Positions 15,739 to 24,607 of a DNA stretch of 64,000 nucleotides are shown one piece after another. This DNA comes from Amycolatopsis regifaucium. Its GTDB lineage: Bacteria > Actinomycetota > Actinomycetes > Mycobacteriales > Pseudonocardiaceae. Position 1 is the stretch's first letter, and every line of letters begins with the position of its first letter. The notes below the pieces were generated by a model. It was not told where the DNA came from. It made no database searches and worked only from the letters and a program-made list of their open reading frames with translations. Made by a program: the position numbers and the translations under genes. The stretch lies in NCBI RefSeq assembly GCF_001613935.1, contig NZ_LQCI01000008.1, positions 1,100-65,099 on the forward strand, written 5' to 3'.

Positions 15739-15790
15739 CCACGCTGATCACACGGCCTGTTACGGGGGATTTCGGTAGGTTGGTGGCATC

Positions 15791-16753
15791 GTGAGCCAAC
15801 CACCGAATCCCCAGTACCAGCAGGCCGCCATGCCCGGCTGCTGGTGGCACCCGAACCGGCCGACCGGGCTGAGCTGTTCACGCTGCGAGCGTCCGGCCTG
15901 CCCGGATTGCCTGCGCGAAGCCGCCGTGGGCTTCCAGTGCACCGACTGTGTGCAGGCGGGCCGCCAGCAGGACCGCGTCCAGCAGAAGCAGTACCGCGAC
16001 GCCGGCTACGGCGCGACCACCATCACCGGCGCCCGGCCGCCTCGCGCGGCCGTGGTGACGCCGGTCCTCCTGGCGCTCAACGTCGTCATCTTCTTCATCA
16101 CGGTCGCCCAGTCCGGCAGCATCGCGAGCAACAACTTCTCGGAGCTCTTCCAGCTCGGTGAGCTGTGGAATCCGGCGACCCTGGCCGCCAACGAGTGGTG
16201 GCGAATCTTCACCTCGGGGTTCCTGCAGTTCGGCCTGCTGCACATCGCGGGCAACGCGTTCTCGCTGTGGTTCATCGGCCGCCCGCTGGAGACCATCCTC
16301 GGCCGGGTCCCGTTCGTCGCGCTCTACTTCATCTCGATGCTCGGTGGTTCGGTCGCGAACCTGGTGTTCACCGACCTCGGCGCCGTCCCCGTGGTCGGCG
16401 CCTCTGGCGCGATCTTCGGGCTCATGGGCGCCTACGCGGTCATCGTCGTCAAGCTCAAGCTCAACCCCACGTGGCTGCTCGTCATGCTGGGGCTGAACGT
16501 CTTCATCACCTTCCAGGTCCCCGGTATCTCGATCCTCGGGCACGCGGGCGGGTTCGTCGCGGGGCTCCTGGTGACGTTCGCGCTGCTCTACGCGCCGGAG
16601 AAGAACCGGCTCAAGTGGCAGATCGGCGGGCTGGCGATCGTGGTCGTCGCGTTGATCGGCCTGGTCGCGTGGAAGGACTCGCGGACCATTTCCGCCTCCT
16701 GTGAACTGACGACGAACCGCGGCCAGCCCACTTACGTCTGTTACCCGGAGTAG
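15791..16753 (+). CDS. Rhomboid-family intramembrane serine protease
   Basis: A 320-residue protein from GTG 15791. The first 60 residues hold a zinc-binding B-box-like module with the paired Cys and His of CWWH, CSRC, CPDC and CTDC. A six- to seven-segment rhomboid domain follows. The nucleophile is S205 in VVGASGAIFG and the partner His is H251 in GHAGGFVAGL, so it should be catalytically active. The WWRIFTSGF and HIAGNAFSLW motifs are typical of the fold. It would cleave membrane proteins within the bilayer. It lies 52 bases after ppiA in the same direction and is often found here in actinobacteria. Confidence 0.95.
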   Translation: MSQPPNPQYQQAAMPGCWWHPNRPTGLSCSRCERPACPDCLREAAVGFQCTDCVQAGRQQDRVQQKQYRDAGYGATTITGARPPRAAVVTPVLLALNVVIFFITVAQSGSIASNNFSELFQLGELWNPATLAANEWWRIFTSGFLQFGLLHIAGNAFSLWFIGRPLETILGRVPFVALYFISMLGGSVANLVFTDLGAVPVVGASGAIFGLMGAYAVIVVKLKLNPTWLLVMLGLNVFITFQVPGISILGHAGGFVAGLLVTFALLYAPEKNRLKWQIGGLAIVVVALIGLVAWKDSRTISASCELTTNRGQPTYVCYPE

Positions 16754-16773
16754 GCCTGCTCCCACCGATCACC

Positions 16774-16805
16774 GCCGTTCCGGGCTGGTCACACGCCCGA
16801 ACGGC
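16774..16805. terminator. Bidirectional terminator between convergent genes
   Basis: GCCGTT-C-CGGGC (16774-16785) pairs with GCCCG-AACGGC (16795-16805) around a nine-base loop, with one bulged C. It lies between the rhomboid stop and the stop of the convergent PH-domain gene. Confidence 0.7.
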
Positions 16806-16816
16806 AATGTCCACTA

Positions 16817-17257
16817 CTACGACAACGCTTGCCCCTTGAGGGCGGTGAGGACGTCCAGGACGTCCCTGGGGTCCTCGCCGAGGTCGATCCGGCCGAACAC
16901 CAGCAGGTGTTCGCCGGATTCGACCTCGAGGGTCACGCTGTCCCGGCCCAGGCGTCGCGTCGTGCGCAGCCGGAGCCGGGCTTCGGTCCAGGAATAGCGG
17001 TGCGCGCCGCCGACCGTCCTGGCCAGGATGCCATCGGGACCGGCGGCCAGCCGAGGTCGGAGCAAGGTGCCGTGGAGCGCGAGCGCCCCAGTGGAGAGCA
17101 TGGCCATCCCCGTCAGCAGGGTGCCGCCGACGTCGCCGCCGAAGGCCAGCCATACCGCTCCTGCCAGCAAGAACAGGGAGATCACCCAGGCCACTACCAC
17201 AACGTTCTGGCGCGGGGCCCACGAGGTGGGGTAGTTATCCACAGGGGTTATCCACAC
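16817..17257 (-). CDS. PH-domain membrane protein (Rv0010c-type)
   Basis: A 146-residue protein with two membrane segments (about residues 19-38 and 45-63) followed by a bacterial PH-like domain (RPRLAAGPDGILARTVGG, then DSVTLEVESGEHLLVFG). Position next to crgA and the overall layout match mycobacterial Rv0010c. The function is unknown; bPH domains in this setting are suspected to be membrane or division accessories. The start is GTG 17257; a second GTG at 17242 is equally open, and neither has a good ribosome binding site. Two perfect DnaA boxes cover these start codons, which is unusual. Confidence 0.85.
   Translation of the reverse strand: MWITPVDNYPTSWAPRQNVVVVAWVISLFLLAGAVWLAFGGDVGGTLLTGMAMLSTGALALHGTLLRPRLAAGPDGILARTVGGAHRYSWTEARLRLRTTRRLGRDSVTLEVESGEHLLVFGRIDLGEDPRDVLDVLTALKGQALS
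17235..17256. other. Tandem pair of DnaA boxes
   Basis: TTATCCACA occurs at 17235-17243 and again at 17248-17256, both perfect matches to the classical DnaA box and in the same orientation, 13 bases apart. They lie over the alternative start codons of the PH-domain gene. DnaA might repress this gene or be titrated here; the origin should be some 10-20 kb away in the ancestral order. Confidence 0.6.
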
Positions 17258-17312
17258 TGGGGATGAGTCACACCGGTGTAATTCGGCGTCAAGCCGCCAA
17301 CCGGGGTAATCG

Positions 17313-17579
17313 TCACCGCCACCGCATCGTCATGAGCAGCCCGGCGATCATCAGCACGAAACCGATGGCGAAGTTCGTGTTGCCCAGATCCGCCATGAAC
17401 GGGATCTTGTCGCCCGCGATGTAGTTGACGACCAACCACAACAGGCCGACCAGCATGAGACCGAACATCACGATCTTGTAGAACAGATTCGACGGGCCCG
17501 CGGCCTTGACCTTCACCGGCGTGCGGCGGTCGGTCGGCGGGGTGTACGCCGTCTTCTTGCGGACCTTGGACTTCGGCAT
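17313..17579 (-). CDS. crgA: CrgA, cell-division membrane protein
   Basis: From ATG 17579, with GAGGAA before it, the protein has 88 residues, the normal length of CrgA. The basic N-terminus MPKSKVRKKTAY is typical. Two membrane segments follow (about 31-50 and 64-83), separated by a short outer loop. CrgA binds FtsZ, FtsQ and PBPs at the septum and helps time division in actinomycetes. The position between the PH-domain gene and the class E sortase is the conserved one. The frame is open far upstream, but only this start fits the family. Confidence 0.95.
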   Translation of the reverse strand: MPKSKVRKKTAYTPPTDRRTPVKVKAAGPSNLFYKIVMFGLMLVGLLWLVVNYIAGDKIPFMADLGNTNFAIGFVLMIAGLLMTMRWR

Positions 17580-17790
17580 CGTGTTCCTCGCGTACTGTTC
17601 GGCTTCCCTGGTGGCGATGACCCGCTTTCGGGTGCGCAACCAGCGCCACGTGCACACGTTAACGTAAACGAGCGCCGCTGGGCACCGTCCGGGACCGGTC
17701 GATTTCCCGCACTGTGACACTGGTGTCACACACGGTTCGACATTGTGCTGGTTCGTCACTGCGGCTTGGTTCGAGACTGAGGAGCTTTGC

Positions 17791-18891
17791 GTGGCTGAGC
17801 GGGAAGAGCCGGGCGGGGGCCGACGGCGGTACTCCGAACGACCACCTGGTGAGGGCCGGCCCGCCCCCCGGCGTAGGCCGGACGAGGCGATTTCGTCGCG
17901 TCGCGCCCCTGGAGAGGCGCCGACCCCGCGTCGGAGGCCGCCGGAAGGGCCGCCACCGCGCCGTCGGATGGACGGGCCTCCGCCGCGTCGTCGTCCCGCG
18001 CCACCACCGGGTTCGACCGAGGAGACCGTCGTCTTCGAGCCGGTCGGCGGCGGCACCGCGACCGAGGAGCGCCCCCCGCGAGAGCTGGGCAAGGGCGGCG
18101 TGGCCGTCCGGACCGTCGGGGAACTCCTCATCACCGCCGGCCTGGTGGTGCTGCTGTTCATGGTCTACGAGGTCTACGTGACCGACCTGTTCTCGGCGGG
18201 CAAGCAGTCCGAGGCGAGTTCGGAACTGGACGGCGACTGGTCGAAGGACCGGCAGCTGCATCCGGAACTGGTCGACGGGAAGGCGTTCGCCCGTATCCAC
18301 ATCCCGGTGTTCGGCGCCGACTTCAACTTCACCATCCAGGAAGGCACGACCGAAGCCGCGCTCGAAGTGGGCCCCGGCCACTACAAGGGCACCGCGATGC
18401 CGGGCGAGCCGGGCAACTTCGCGGTCGCCGGCCACCGCGTCGGCAAGGGCGCGCCCTTCAACGACCTGGACAACCTCAGCTCGTGCGACCAGATCGTCAT
18501 CGAGACGCAGACCGACTTCTACATCTACAAGGTGCTGCCCTACAAGGACGAGGTCGAGGGCTGGGCCGCGGGCAAGGGCGCCGAGCCGAAATGCAAGAAC
18601 GTCGGGACGCTGCGTGACCCGAACGCCACCGACGGTGGCGCCTACGGCGAGACCAACGGCCGCCGCATCGTGTTCCCGACCAAGGGCGAGACGGTGAACC
18701 CGGTGCCGTACAAGGATCCGGAGATCCTCCCGAAGGCCGAGCAGGTCGCGTTGCTCACGCTGACGACCTGCCACCCGCAGTTCTCGGCGCGCGAGCGGCT
18801 CATCATCCACGCGGTGCTGACCCAGCAGGTTCCGAAGGACCAGGTGGGCAACTACGCCGAACTCCTGCCCAAGATCTCGGAGGCGCGCTGA
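17791..18891 (+). CDS. Class E sortase
   Basis: The GTG at 17791, after GAGGAG, gives 366 residues. Residues 1-100 are a cytoplasmic Pro/Arg-rich disordered stretch; one membrane anchor follows at about 106-128, and then the sortase beta-barrel. The catalytic triad is present: H215 in VAGHRVGKG, C327 in LTTCHPQ and R335 in SARER. Class E sortases of actinobacteria attach proteins with an LAXTG-type signal to the cell wall. The gene overlaps the next start as TGATG, forming a two-gene unit with a small membrane protein. This location, near crgA and trpG, is conserved in high-GC actinobacteria. Confidence 0.94.
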   Translation: MAEREEPGGGRRRYSERPPGEGRPAPRRRPDEAISSRRAPGEAPTPRRRPPEGPPPRRRMDGPPPRRRPAPPPGSTEETVVFEPVGGGTATEERPPRELGKGGVAVRTVGELLITAGLVVLLFMVYEVYVTDLFSAGKQSEASSELDGDWSKDRQLHPELVDGKAFARIHIPVFGADFNFTIQEGTTEAALEVGPGHYKGTAMPGEPGNFAVAGHRVGKGAPFNDLDNLSSCDQIVIETQTDFYIYKVLPYKDEVEGWAAGKGAEPKCKNVGTLRDPNATDGGAYGETNGRRIVFPTKGETVNPVPYKDPEILPKAEQVALLTLTTCHPQFSARERLIIHAVLTQQVPKDQVGNYAELLPKISEAR

Positions 18892-19046
18892 TGTACGGCT
18901 GGATCTGGCGTAAGTTGCCGGGCCCCTTCGCGGTGAAGCTGGCGACGGCGGTCGTGCTGGCGCTCGGGATCGTGGCGCTGCTGATGTTCGTGGTCTTCCC
19001 GTGGCTGGAGCCCCGCCTGTGGTTCAACGAAGTGAGCGTCCAGTAG
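18891..19046 (+). CDS. Small membrane protein coupled to the class E sortase
   Basis: A 51-residue protein: MYGWIWRKLPGP, one membrane segment of about 23 residues (LATAVVLALGIVALLMFVVF), then WLEPRLWFNEVSVQ. Its ATG overlaps the sortase stop as TGATG, so it is translated together with the sortase. The same kind of small protein follows class E sortases in many actinobacteria, where it may help the sortase or anchor it; its role is not established. The following LLM gene starts inside it. Confidence 0.85.
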   Translation: MYGWIWRKLPGPFAVKLATAVVLALGIVALLMFVVFPWLEPRLWFNEVSVQ

Positions 19047-20020
19047 GGCCGCGGTTCGGCGTCTTTCTCGTGTCCGGGCGGTTTCCCGGCCAGGAGGACG
19101 CCGATGTCCTGCGCCGCTCGGTCGACGCCGCCATCGCCGCCGAACGGGCCGGGTTCGACGACGTCTGGTTCGCCGAGCACCACTTCATGCCCTATGGCGT
19201 CTGCCCGTCCGCGATCACCCTCGCCGCGCACGTGCTCGGCCGGACCGAACGGATCGCGGTCGGCACCGCGGTGAGCGTGCTGTCGATCGCGCATCCGGTG
19301 GCGCTCGCCGAACAATGGTCGCTGCTGGACGCGGTCTCCGGCGGGCGGCTGCGAATCGGCGTCGGCCGCGGCGGGCCTTGGCAGGACCTCGAAGTGTTCG
19401 GCACCGGTCTGGCCCGCTACGAAACGGGGTTCGAGGAGAGTCTCGATCTGCTGCTCGCGGCGATGACGTCGGAGACCGTCTCCGCCGATGGCGACCACTT
19501 CGCGTTCCGTGAGGTGCCGATGGTGCCGCGGCCGCGACGCGCCCCGCGCATGGTCGTGGCCTGCGGTGACGCCGGATCGCGCGCGGTCCGGCTCGCCGCC
19601 GATCGCGGGTTGCCGATGCTGCTCGGCCTGCACGCCGACGACGACGTCAAGATCGAAACCCTTGCCGCGTACGGGGATTCCGCCGCGGAGCATGTCTCGA
19701 CGGTGATGTGCCAGGTGGGGGACGACGCCGTGGACGTCGTGCGGTCGGCGTTACCGGGCTCCCTGAAGGAAGGGTTCGCCGGGCACGTGTACCTGAACGG
19801 CAAGCGCGGCCTGGAGAAAGATCCGGTCTCCTACACCGACAAGCTGTGCGAAATGCACCCGATCGGCGGCGTCGAGTACTGCGTGGACCGGCTGGGAACG
19901 AGCATCCGGCGTACCGGGGTCTCCCACGTGATCATGATGGTGGAAGCGTCCGGTACGCCGGAAGGAACGCTCGAGAACATCGCGCGGATCGGCGCCGAAG
20001 TGCTGCCCGCGCTGCGCTGA
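19019..20020 (+). CDS. LLM-class flavin-dependent oxidoreductase
   Basis: A luciferase-like (bacterial luciferase alpha type) protein of 333 residues from GTG 19019, eight bases after GGAG; a GTG 18 bases further upstream is also open. The core shows FGVFLVSGRF, the AERAGFDDVWFAEHHF motif, AVGTAVSVLSIAHPVALAEQW and LLDAVSGGRLRIGVGRGG, all typical of F420- or FMN-dependent monooxygenases. The TIM-barrel length is complete. Its start overlaps the small membrane gene by 28 bases in another frame. The substrate is unknown; F420 is plausible in this group. Confidence 0.88.
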   Translation: MVQRSERPVGPRFGVFLVSGRFPGQEDADVLRRSVDAAIAAERAGFDDVWFAEHHFMPYGVCPSAITLAAHVLGRTERIAVGTAVSVLSIAHPVALAEQWSLLDAVSGGRLRIGVGRGGPWQDLEVFGTGLARYETGFEESLDLLLAAMTSETVSADGDHFAFREVPMVPRPRRAPRMVVACGDAGSRAVRLAADRGLPMLLGLHADDDVKIETLAAYGDSAAEHVSTVMCQVGDDAVDVVRSALPGSLKEGFAGHVYLNGKRGLEKDPVSYTDKLCEMHPIGGVEYCVDRLGTSIRRTGVSHVIMMVEASGTPEGTLENIARIGAEVLPALR

Positions 20021-20024
20021 CGGG

Positions 20025-20417
20025 CTAGCAGTCGCGGAGTTCCGGGCTCTGGTTCAGCAGCTGACCGCGCGGCGAGACGAAGGCGCGGTAGCGGTCACTG
20101 TCCACTTGGGACGTTTTGAAGACGGCGACCCGGTGGCAGTTCTGGAACGCCAGCTTCACGCCGAAGTGCCGTTCCAATCCGCCGCGGATGGCGTCCGAGG
20201 CCAGCGCCCGCAGCAGCTGACCGCGTTCGGCCTCGCTCGGCGGCGGCGTCTCGTTGTCGGCGAACCCGTCGGGCGCGCCGTCGGCCTCCGCGATGACACC
20301 GGTGATCACGGTCCAGGCGTAGGGCAGGGATTCCCGGACACAGGCGACGAATTCGGCGTCGGAGACCTCCCCGCGCTCGGCCTTCTCAAGCAGCGCGGGC
20401 GATACATCCAGAGACAT
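20025..20417 (-). CDS. SCO5389-family protein
   Basis: A 130-residue protein beginning MSLDVSPALLEKAERGEV and ending GQLLNQSPELRDC, which closely follows the family of Streptomyces coelicolor SCO5389. The conserved centre reads ERGQLLRALASDAIRGGLERHFGV and AFQNCHRVAVF. There is no signal peptide, membrane segment or catalytic motif. The family is widespread and highly conserved in actinobacteria, and its function is unknown. It converges with the LLM gene, with only four bases between stops, and has its own upstream region of 110 bases. Confidence 0.9.
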   Translation of the reverse strand: MSLDVSPALLEKAERGEVSDAEFVACVRESLPYAWTVITGVIAEADGAPDGFADNETPPPSEAERGQLLRALASDAIRGGLERHFGVKLAFQNCHRVAVFKTSQVDSDRYRAFVSPRGQLLNQSPELRDC

Positions 20418-20527
20418 CGAACCTCCGAGGGAGACACAGTGAACGTGGGCCGTCTTCCTGACTACTCACCCGAGGGCCAAGCCACAAGAGAAAACGATCA
20501 TCATCACCACTTTGGCGGAAGCGGTCG

Positions 20528-21262
20528 TCACTCCCAGCGAAAGAGCTTCGTCGCCACGACACAACTGCCCACCGCGAAAGCCGCCAGTACGGCGAGTTGC
20601 AGCGGCTGGGCGCCGGAGCCGGTCCAGGCGTCTTCGAGGGCTTTGACACCCGGCGGGATGTACGCGCCGATGTTCTGGATGGCTTCCGGCAGCAACGGTC
20701 GCGGCAGGTAGACGCCGCCGAGGAACATGATCGGCAGGTAGGCGATCATCGCGATCCCGCCCGCGGCGCGGCTGGTCTTGGCGACCGAAGCCGCGATCAG
20801 GCCCAAGCCGAAGATCGCCGCCGTGCCGAGGACGAACGTGAGCAGGAAGCCGAGCGGGTGACGCGGACCGGGGACGTCGAAGAAGACGGTGCCCGCCACG
20901 AGCAGCACGCCGACACCGCCGATCGTCACCGTGACGTTGATGATCAGCTGGGCGACCAGCAGCTTCGCCGGGTGTACCGGAGTGGTGGCGAAGCGGCGGA
21001 GGATTCCTTGTTCGCGGTAGGTCGCGATGATCCCGGGGATGGACTGCAGTCCCATCATCGCGATGGTGAGCACGACCATCGACGGCACCCAGGCGTCGAG
21101 GAAGCGCATGCCGGGGGTGTCCTTGCTTTCGGTCCGGATGGCCGGGATGGCGCCGAGGACGGCCATGATGGCCGTCGGCAGCACGAGTCCGGAGATGACG
21201 AAAGCCGGTGACCGGAGGGCCAGTTTCGTTTCGGTGAGGGTGATCTTGGTGAGCGTGCGCAT
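20528..21262 (-). CDS. ABC-2 type transporter permease
   Basis: A 244-residue membrane protein with six predicted segments and the ABC-2 pattern: an N-terminal cytoplasmic helix (MRTLTKITLTETKLALRS), a loop with GIIATYREQGILRRFATTPVHP, and late segments GGIAMIAYLPIMFLGGVYLP. It pairs with the ATPase 15 bases upstream in the same operon to form a drug- or lipid-type exporter. A histidine kinase gene lies divergent from the operon. This kind of arrangement is typical for self-resistance or cell-envelope stress exporters. The substrate cannot be predicted. Confidence 0.92.
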   Translation of the reverse strand: MRTLTKITLTETKLALRSPAFVISGLVLPTAIMAVLGAIPAIRTESKDTPGMRFLDAWVPSMVVLTIAMMGLQSIPGIIATYREQGILRRFATTPVHPAKLLVAQLIINVTVTIGGVGVLLVAGTVFFDVPGPRHPLGFLLTFVLGTAAIFGLGLIAASVAKTSRAAGGIAMIAYLPIMFLGGVYLPRPLLPEAIQNIGAYIPPGVKALEDAWTGSGAQPLQLAVLAAFAVGSCVVATKLFRWE

Positions 21263-21277
21263 TTCTCGTCTCCTGGA

Positions 21278-21988
21278 TCAGTCGCGGCCGGTCAGGGTCA
21301 CGAAGGCGTCGTCCAAAGTGGATTTCCCGGCGCGTTCGCGGAGTTCGGCGGGGGTGCCGGTGGCGACCACGCGCCCGGCGTCGAAGATCGCGAGGCGGTC
21401 GCAGAGCCGCTCGGCCTCGTCCATGAAATGCGTGACCAGCAGGACGGTGACGCCCGTTTCGCGTACGGCCTCGATGAGCTTCCAGGTGTCGCGACGGGCG
21501 TGCGGGTCGAGTCCGGTGGTCAGCTCGTCGAGGATGGCGACCTCGGGGCGGCCGACCAGTGCGAGCGCGATCGAGACGCGCTGCTTCTGCCCGCCGGAAA
21601 GCTTGCCGAAGTACTTGTTCCGCTGCCCGGTCAGCCCCAGTTTGGCGAGCAGGTCGCCGGTGTCGGCGGGATTCGCGTAGAAGGACGCGTAGAGGTCGAG
21701 CGCTTCGTGGACCTTGATCTTCTCCGGCAGGCGGCTCTCCTGGAGCTGCGAGCCGAGGCGCTGCCGGAGGAGGGTGTGGTCCTTGCCGGGGTCGAGGGCG
21801 AGGACCGACATGGTGCCGGAGTCCGGCGTCCGCAGTCCCTGGAGGCATTCGACGGTGGTGGTCTTGCCCGCGCCGTTGGTCCCGAGGATCCCGAAGATCT
21901 CACCCTGTTCCACGTGGAACGAAACGTCGTCGACCGCGACGTGCTCCCCGTACGTCTTCCGGAGGTTGGTGACTTCGATGAGTGGCAT
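21278..21988 (-). CDS. ABC transporter ATP-binding protein
   Basis: From ATG 21988 the ATPase has 236 residues with Walker A GTNGAGKTTT, signature LSGGQKQRVSIAL, Walker B VAILDELTTGLDP and the switch His in LLVTHFMDEAERL. Walker B ends in DEL instead of the usual DEP, a common variant. The fold is that of DrrA-like exporters and it works with the permease downstream. The start has no strong ribosome binding site and a TAACGT sits just before it, so a leaderless promoter shared with the divergent kinase gene is possible. The frame is open for seven more codons upstream. Confidence 0.93.
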   Translation of the reverse strand: MPLIEVTNLRKTYGEHVAVDDVSFHVEQGEIFGILGTNGAGKTTTVECLQGLRTPDSGTMSVLALDPGKDHTLLRQRLGSQLQESRLPEKIKVHEALDLYASFYANPADTGDLLAKLGLTGQRNKYFGKLSGGQKQRVSIALALVGRPEVAILDELTTGLDPHARRDTWKLIEAVRETGVTVLLVTHFMDEAERLCDRLAIFDAGRVVATGTPAELRERAGKSTLDDAFVTLTGRD

Positions 21989-22120
21989 GCGAAAAACGTT
22001 ATGGCGCAACGGGTCCGGCCAGAATGGTGCTGAATCCCCAAGTGGGGTGGGGCTGGACCCACCCCACTAGGGGAGCTTTGGTCACTGTGCCGCGCGAGGT
22101 GATGGGGAAGACTTCGTCGC

Positions 22121-23971
22121 ATGATCCGCACCTACCTCACCGCGCTGGGCCGTGGGTTGACGCTCGCGGTCTTGGCGCTGGTGAGCTGGCTGGACCTGCT
22201 GATCGAACTGGTGGGTTTCTGCCTGCTCTGCGTCGGGCTGGTCTTCGCGTATACGCTGGCGCTGGAAGGGACACGTCCGCGCGCCGCGCTCACCCGGCGA
22301 CTGTCCGGGCGTTGGTGCGGTATCGACGTCGAGCCGCCCTACCGGCCGGCGCCGCCCGAACCGGAACGTGAGCGCGATGGCTGGTATCGAGACGGGAACA
22401 GCCTGTTCAAACGGTCGTGGTTCATCCGATGGACCAAACGGTTCGAGTGGATCTCCGACGATCCGGCGACCGGCCGCGACCTGGGCTGGCAGCTGTGGAA
22501 TCCGATCGCGGGCCTGCTGCTCGTCCCCGCCGTGCTGCTGACCGGGCCGCTCGCGCTGCGGATGTACGGCCACTGGACCCGATGGTGGCTGGGACCTCAC
22601 GTGTCTCGGACCGGCGAAGGGTGGCTCAAGCGACATCTCGAGGCGCTGGGCCATCAGATGGCCCTGTTCGCGCTTTCGGTCGCGCAGCTCGCGATGACGG
22701 TTCCGACGATGCTCTTCCTGATCGGACCGACCCCGCTGTTTCCCACGATGGTGCTGGCCGGGCGGACGGTGACCGACACCCTGCGCCGTGAGGCGAGGAA
22801 CTGGACCGGGGTGCGGATCGACCGGCCGTATCTGCCGGAACCGCCGTTCCCCCTCCCGCGGCCGGACGGGCTGTACCAGTACCGGCGGCAGCTGTACGAC
22901 ACGCCATGGTGGCCGGCGAGGCGAACTCGCTTGCGCTGGGTGATGCGTGATCGGGCGACCTGGCGTGACCTGCTCGCCGCGGTGGTCAACTCCGTCGTGC
23001 TGCTGCTGCTGGCGGCCCCGACGGCGGCGTTGGTGTTCTTCGGCTTCTGGGGCGTGCTGGCGCTGTGGGTGTGGCGCCCGATCGCCCAGTGGGCGGACAT
23101 CTCGGGGTCGACCACGCAGTGGTTCTCGATGGTCGGGCTGCCCGAGGCGACCACCCATGTCCAGGCGCTCGCGCTGACTCCGGTGGCCGTGGCGGCCTTT
23201 GTCGCCGGGCTGGTGGCGACACCATGGCTGGCGCGTCAGGAGGCGCGTTTCGCGAAGCTGTTGCTGGGCCCGACGGAAGCTTCGCGGCTGGAACAGCGTG
23301 TCGAGCGGCTGAAGCAGACGCGGACGGACGCGTCGGTGGCGCAGGCCGCCGAGATGCGGCGTATCGAACGGGATCTGCACGACGGGGTGCAGTCGCGGCT
23401 GGTCGCGATGGGAATGAAGCTGGGGGCGGTCGAAGCGCTGATCGACACCGATCCGGCCGCCGCGAAACGGCTCGCCGCCGAGTTGCGGCAGACGTCGTCC
23501 GAGACGTTGACGGAGTTGCGGCTGCTGGTACGGGGGATTCACCCGCCGGTGTTGTCCGAGCGTGGTCTCGCCGACGCGGTGCGGGCGTTGGCGCTGGACA
23601 GTCCGTTGCGGGCTTCCGTCAGCGGTTCGCTTCCTCGGCTCGAACAGCCCGCGGAGGCGTGCGCGTACTTCGTGGTCAGCGAGTTGCTGGGCAACGCGGC
23701 GAAGCACGGCGAAGCGCGGAGGGTATCGATCGAGTTCGGTTACGACGAGGGCGTGCTGCGGATCGAGGTGACCGACGATGGGAAGGGCGGCGCGAACGCG
23801 GCTCGGGGAAGCGGGATTCGCGGGATCGAACGCAGGCTGGGCGCGTTCGACGGTACTTTTGCTCTGACCAGCCCGCCCGGCGGGCCGACGAAGGCGACCG
23901 TGGAGATCCCGTGCCAGCTCGACCCCGATGTGTCGTCGCCGAAGACCAGTACCTCCTCCGAGACGGCCTGA
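22121..23971 (+). CDS. Sensor histidine kinase (NarL/DesK type)
   Basis: A 616-residue membrane kinase. The N-terminal 400 residues hold about eight hydrophobic segments in two similar halves, each ending with an actinobacterial sensor-like stretch (IDVEPPYRPAPPEP, then IDRPYLPEPPFPLP). A coiled region and the HisKA_3 box ERDLHDGVQSRLVAMGM follow, with the phosphoacceptor His in DLHDG. The HATPase domain shows ELLGNAAKHGEA and the glycine-rich DDGKGGANAARGSGIRGIERR. It should phosphorylate the response regulator whose gene overlaps its end. The ABC exporter divergent from it is the likely target. The inducing signal is unknown. Confidence 0.93.
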   Translation: MIRTYLTALGRGLTLAVLALVSWLDLLIELVGFCLLCVGLVFAYTLALEGTRPRAALTRRLSGRWCGIDVEPPYRPAPPEPERERDGWYRDGNSLFKRSWFIRWTKRFEWISDDPATGRDLGWQLWNPIAGLLLVPAVLLTGPLALRMYGHWTRWWLGPHVSRTGEGWLKRHLEALGHQMALFALSVAQLAMTVPTMLFLIGPTPLFPTMVLAGRTVTDTLRREARNWTGVRIDRPYLPEPPFPLPRPDGLYQYRRQLYDTPWWPARRTRLRWVMRDRATWRDLLAAVVNSVVLLLLAAPTAALVFFGFWGVLALWVWRPIAQWADISGSTTQWFSMVGLPEATTHVQALALTPVAVAAFVAGLVATPWLARQEARFAKLLLGPTEASRLEQRVERLKQTRTDASVAQAAEMRRIERDLHDGVQSRLVAMGMKLGAVEALIDTDPAAAKRLAAELRQTSSETLTELRLLVRGIHPPVLSERGLADAVRALALDSPLRASVSGSLPRLEQPAEACAYFVVSELLGNAAKHGEARRVSIEFGYDEGVLRIEVTDDGKGGANAARGSGIRGIERRLGAFDGTFALTSPPGGPTKATVEIPCQLDPDVSSPKTSTSSETA

Positions 23972-24564
23972 CGCATTTGCTGACCGCGCACGGCTTCGAC
24001 GTCGTCGAAGCGGTCGGGACCGGACCCGAGCTGGAACGCGCGCTGCGCGGACACCGGCCGGACGTCTCGGTCGTCGACGTCCGCATGCCGCCGACGAACA
24101 CCGACGAGGGCCTGCAAGTCGCCTTGTCGATGCGGCGGGAGATTCCCGGCTTGCCGATTCTCGTGCTGTCCCAGCATGTCGAGCAGCTCTACGCGCGCGA
24201 ACTGCTCGCCGACGGCGCCGGTGCGATCGGATATCTGCTGAAGGACCGGGTCTTCAACGCGGATCAATTCATCGACGCGGTACGGCGCGTGGCGGGCGGC
24301 GGGACCGCGATGGACCCCGAGGTGATCGCGAAACTGGTGGCGGGCAACGCTTCCGACCCGCTGTCCGCGCTGACTCCTCGTGAACGCGAGGTGCTCGGGC
24401 TGATGGCCGAGGGCTGTTCGAACGCCGCCATCGCCGGGCGGCTCCACTTCAGCGAGGGAGCGGTGGGGAAGCACACCGCGAACATCTTCGCGAAACTCGG
24501 CATCGTCGCTTCGGACGACACGAACCGGCGCGTCCTTGCGGTGCTGGCCTACCTGGGTTCCTGA
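23911..24564 (+). CDS. NarL-family response regulator
   Basis: A 217-residue regulator from GTG 23911, with GGAG about seven bases before it, overlapping the kinase end by 61 bases. The receiver domain has the acidic pair in VVAEDQYLLRDGL, the phosphoacceptor in VSVVDVRMPP and the Lys in YLLKDRV. The C-terminal LuxR-type HTH reads LTPREREVLGLMAEGCSNAAIAGRL, as expected. The long overlap ensures coupled synthesis of the pair. It ends in a strong terminator hairpin that includes the stop codon. It probably controls the divergent exporter operon. Confidence 0.94.
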   Translation: MPARPRCVVAEDQYLLRDGLTHLLTAHGFDVVEAVGTGPELERALRGHRPDVSVVDVRMPPTNTDEGLQVALSMRREIPGLPILVLSQHVEQLYARELLADGAGAIGYLLKDRVFNADQFIDAVRRVAGGGTAMDPEVIAKLVAGNASDPLSALTPREREVLGLMAEGCSNAAIAGRLHFSEGAVGKHTANIFAKLGIVASDDTNRRVLAVLAYLGS

Positions 24565-24594
24565 GGGGTCCCCTTCGGATGGGGACCCCTCAGG
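24560..24594 (+). terminator. Terminator after the two-component operon
   Basis: A perfect 14-bp stem, CCTGAGGGGTCCCC paired with its complement around TTCGGAT, covers the response regulator stop codon itself. Confidence 0.9.
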
Positions 24595-24607
24595 ACCTGC
24601 CCGACAG

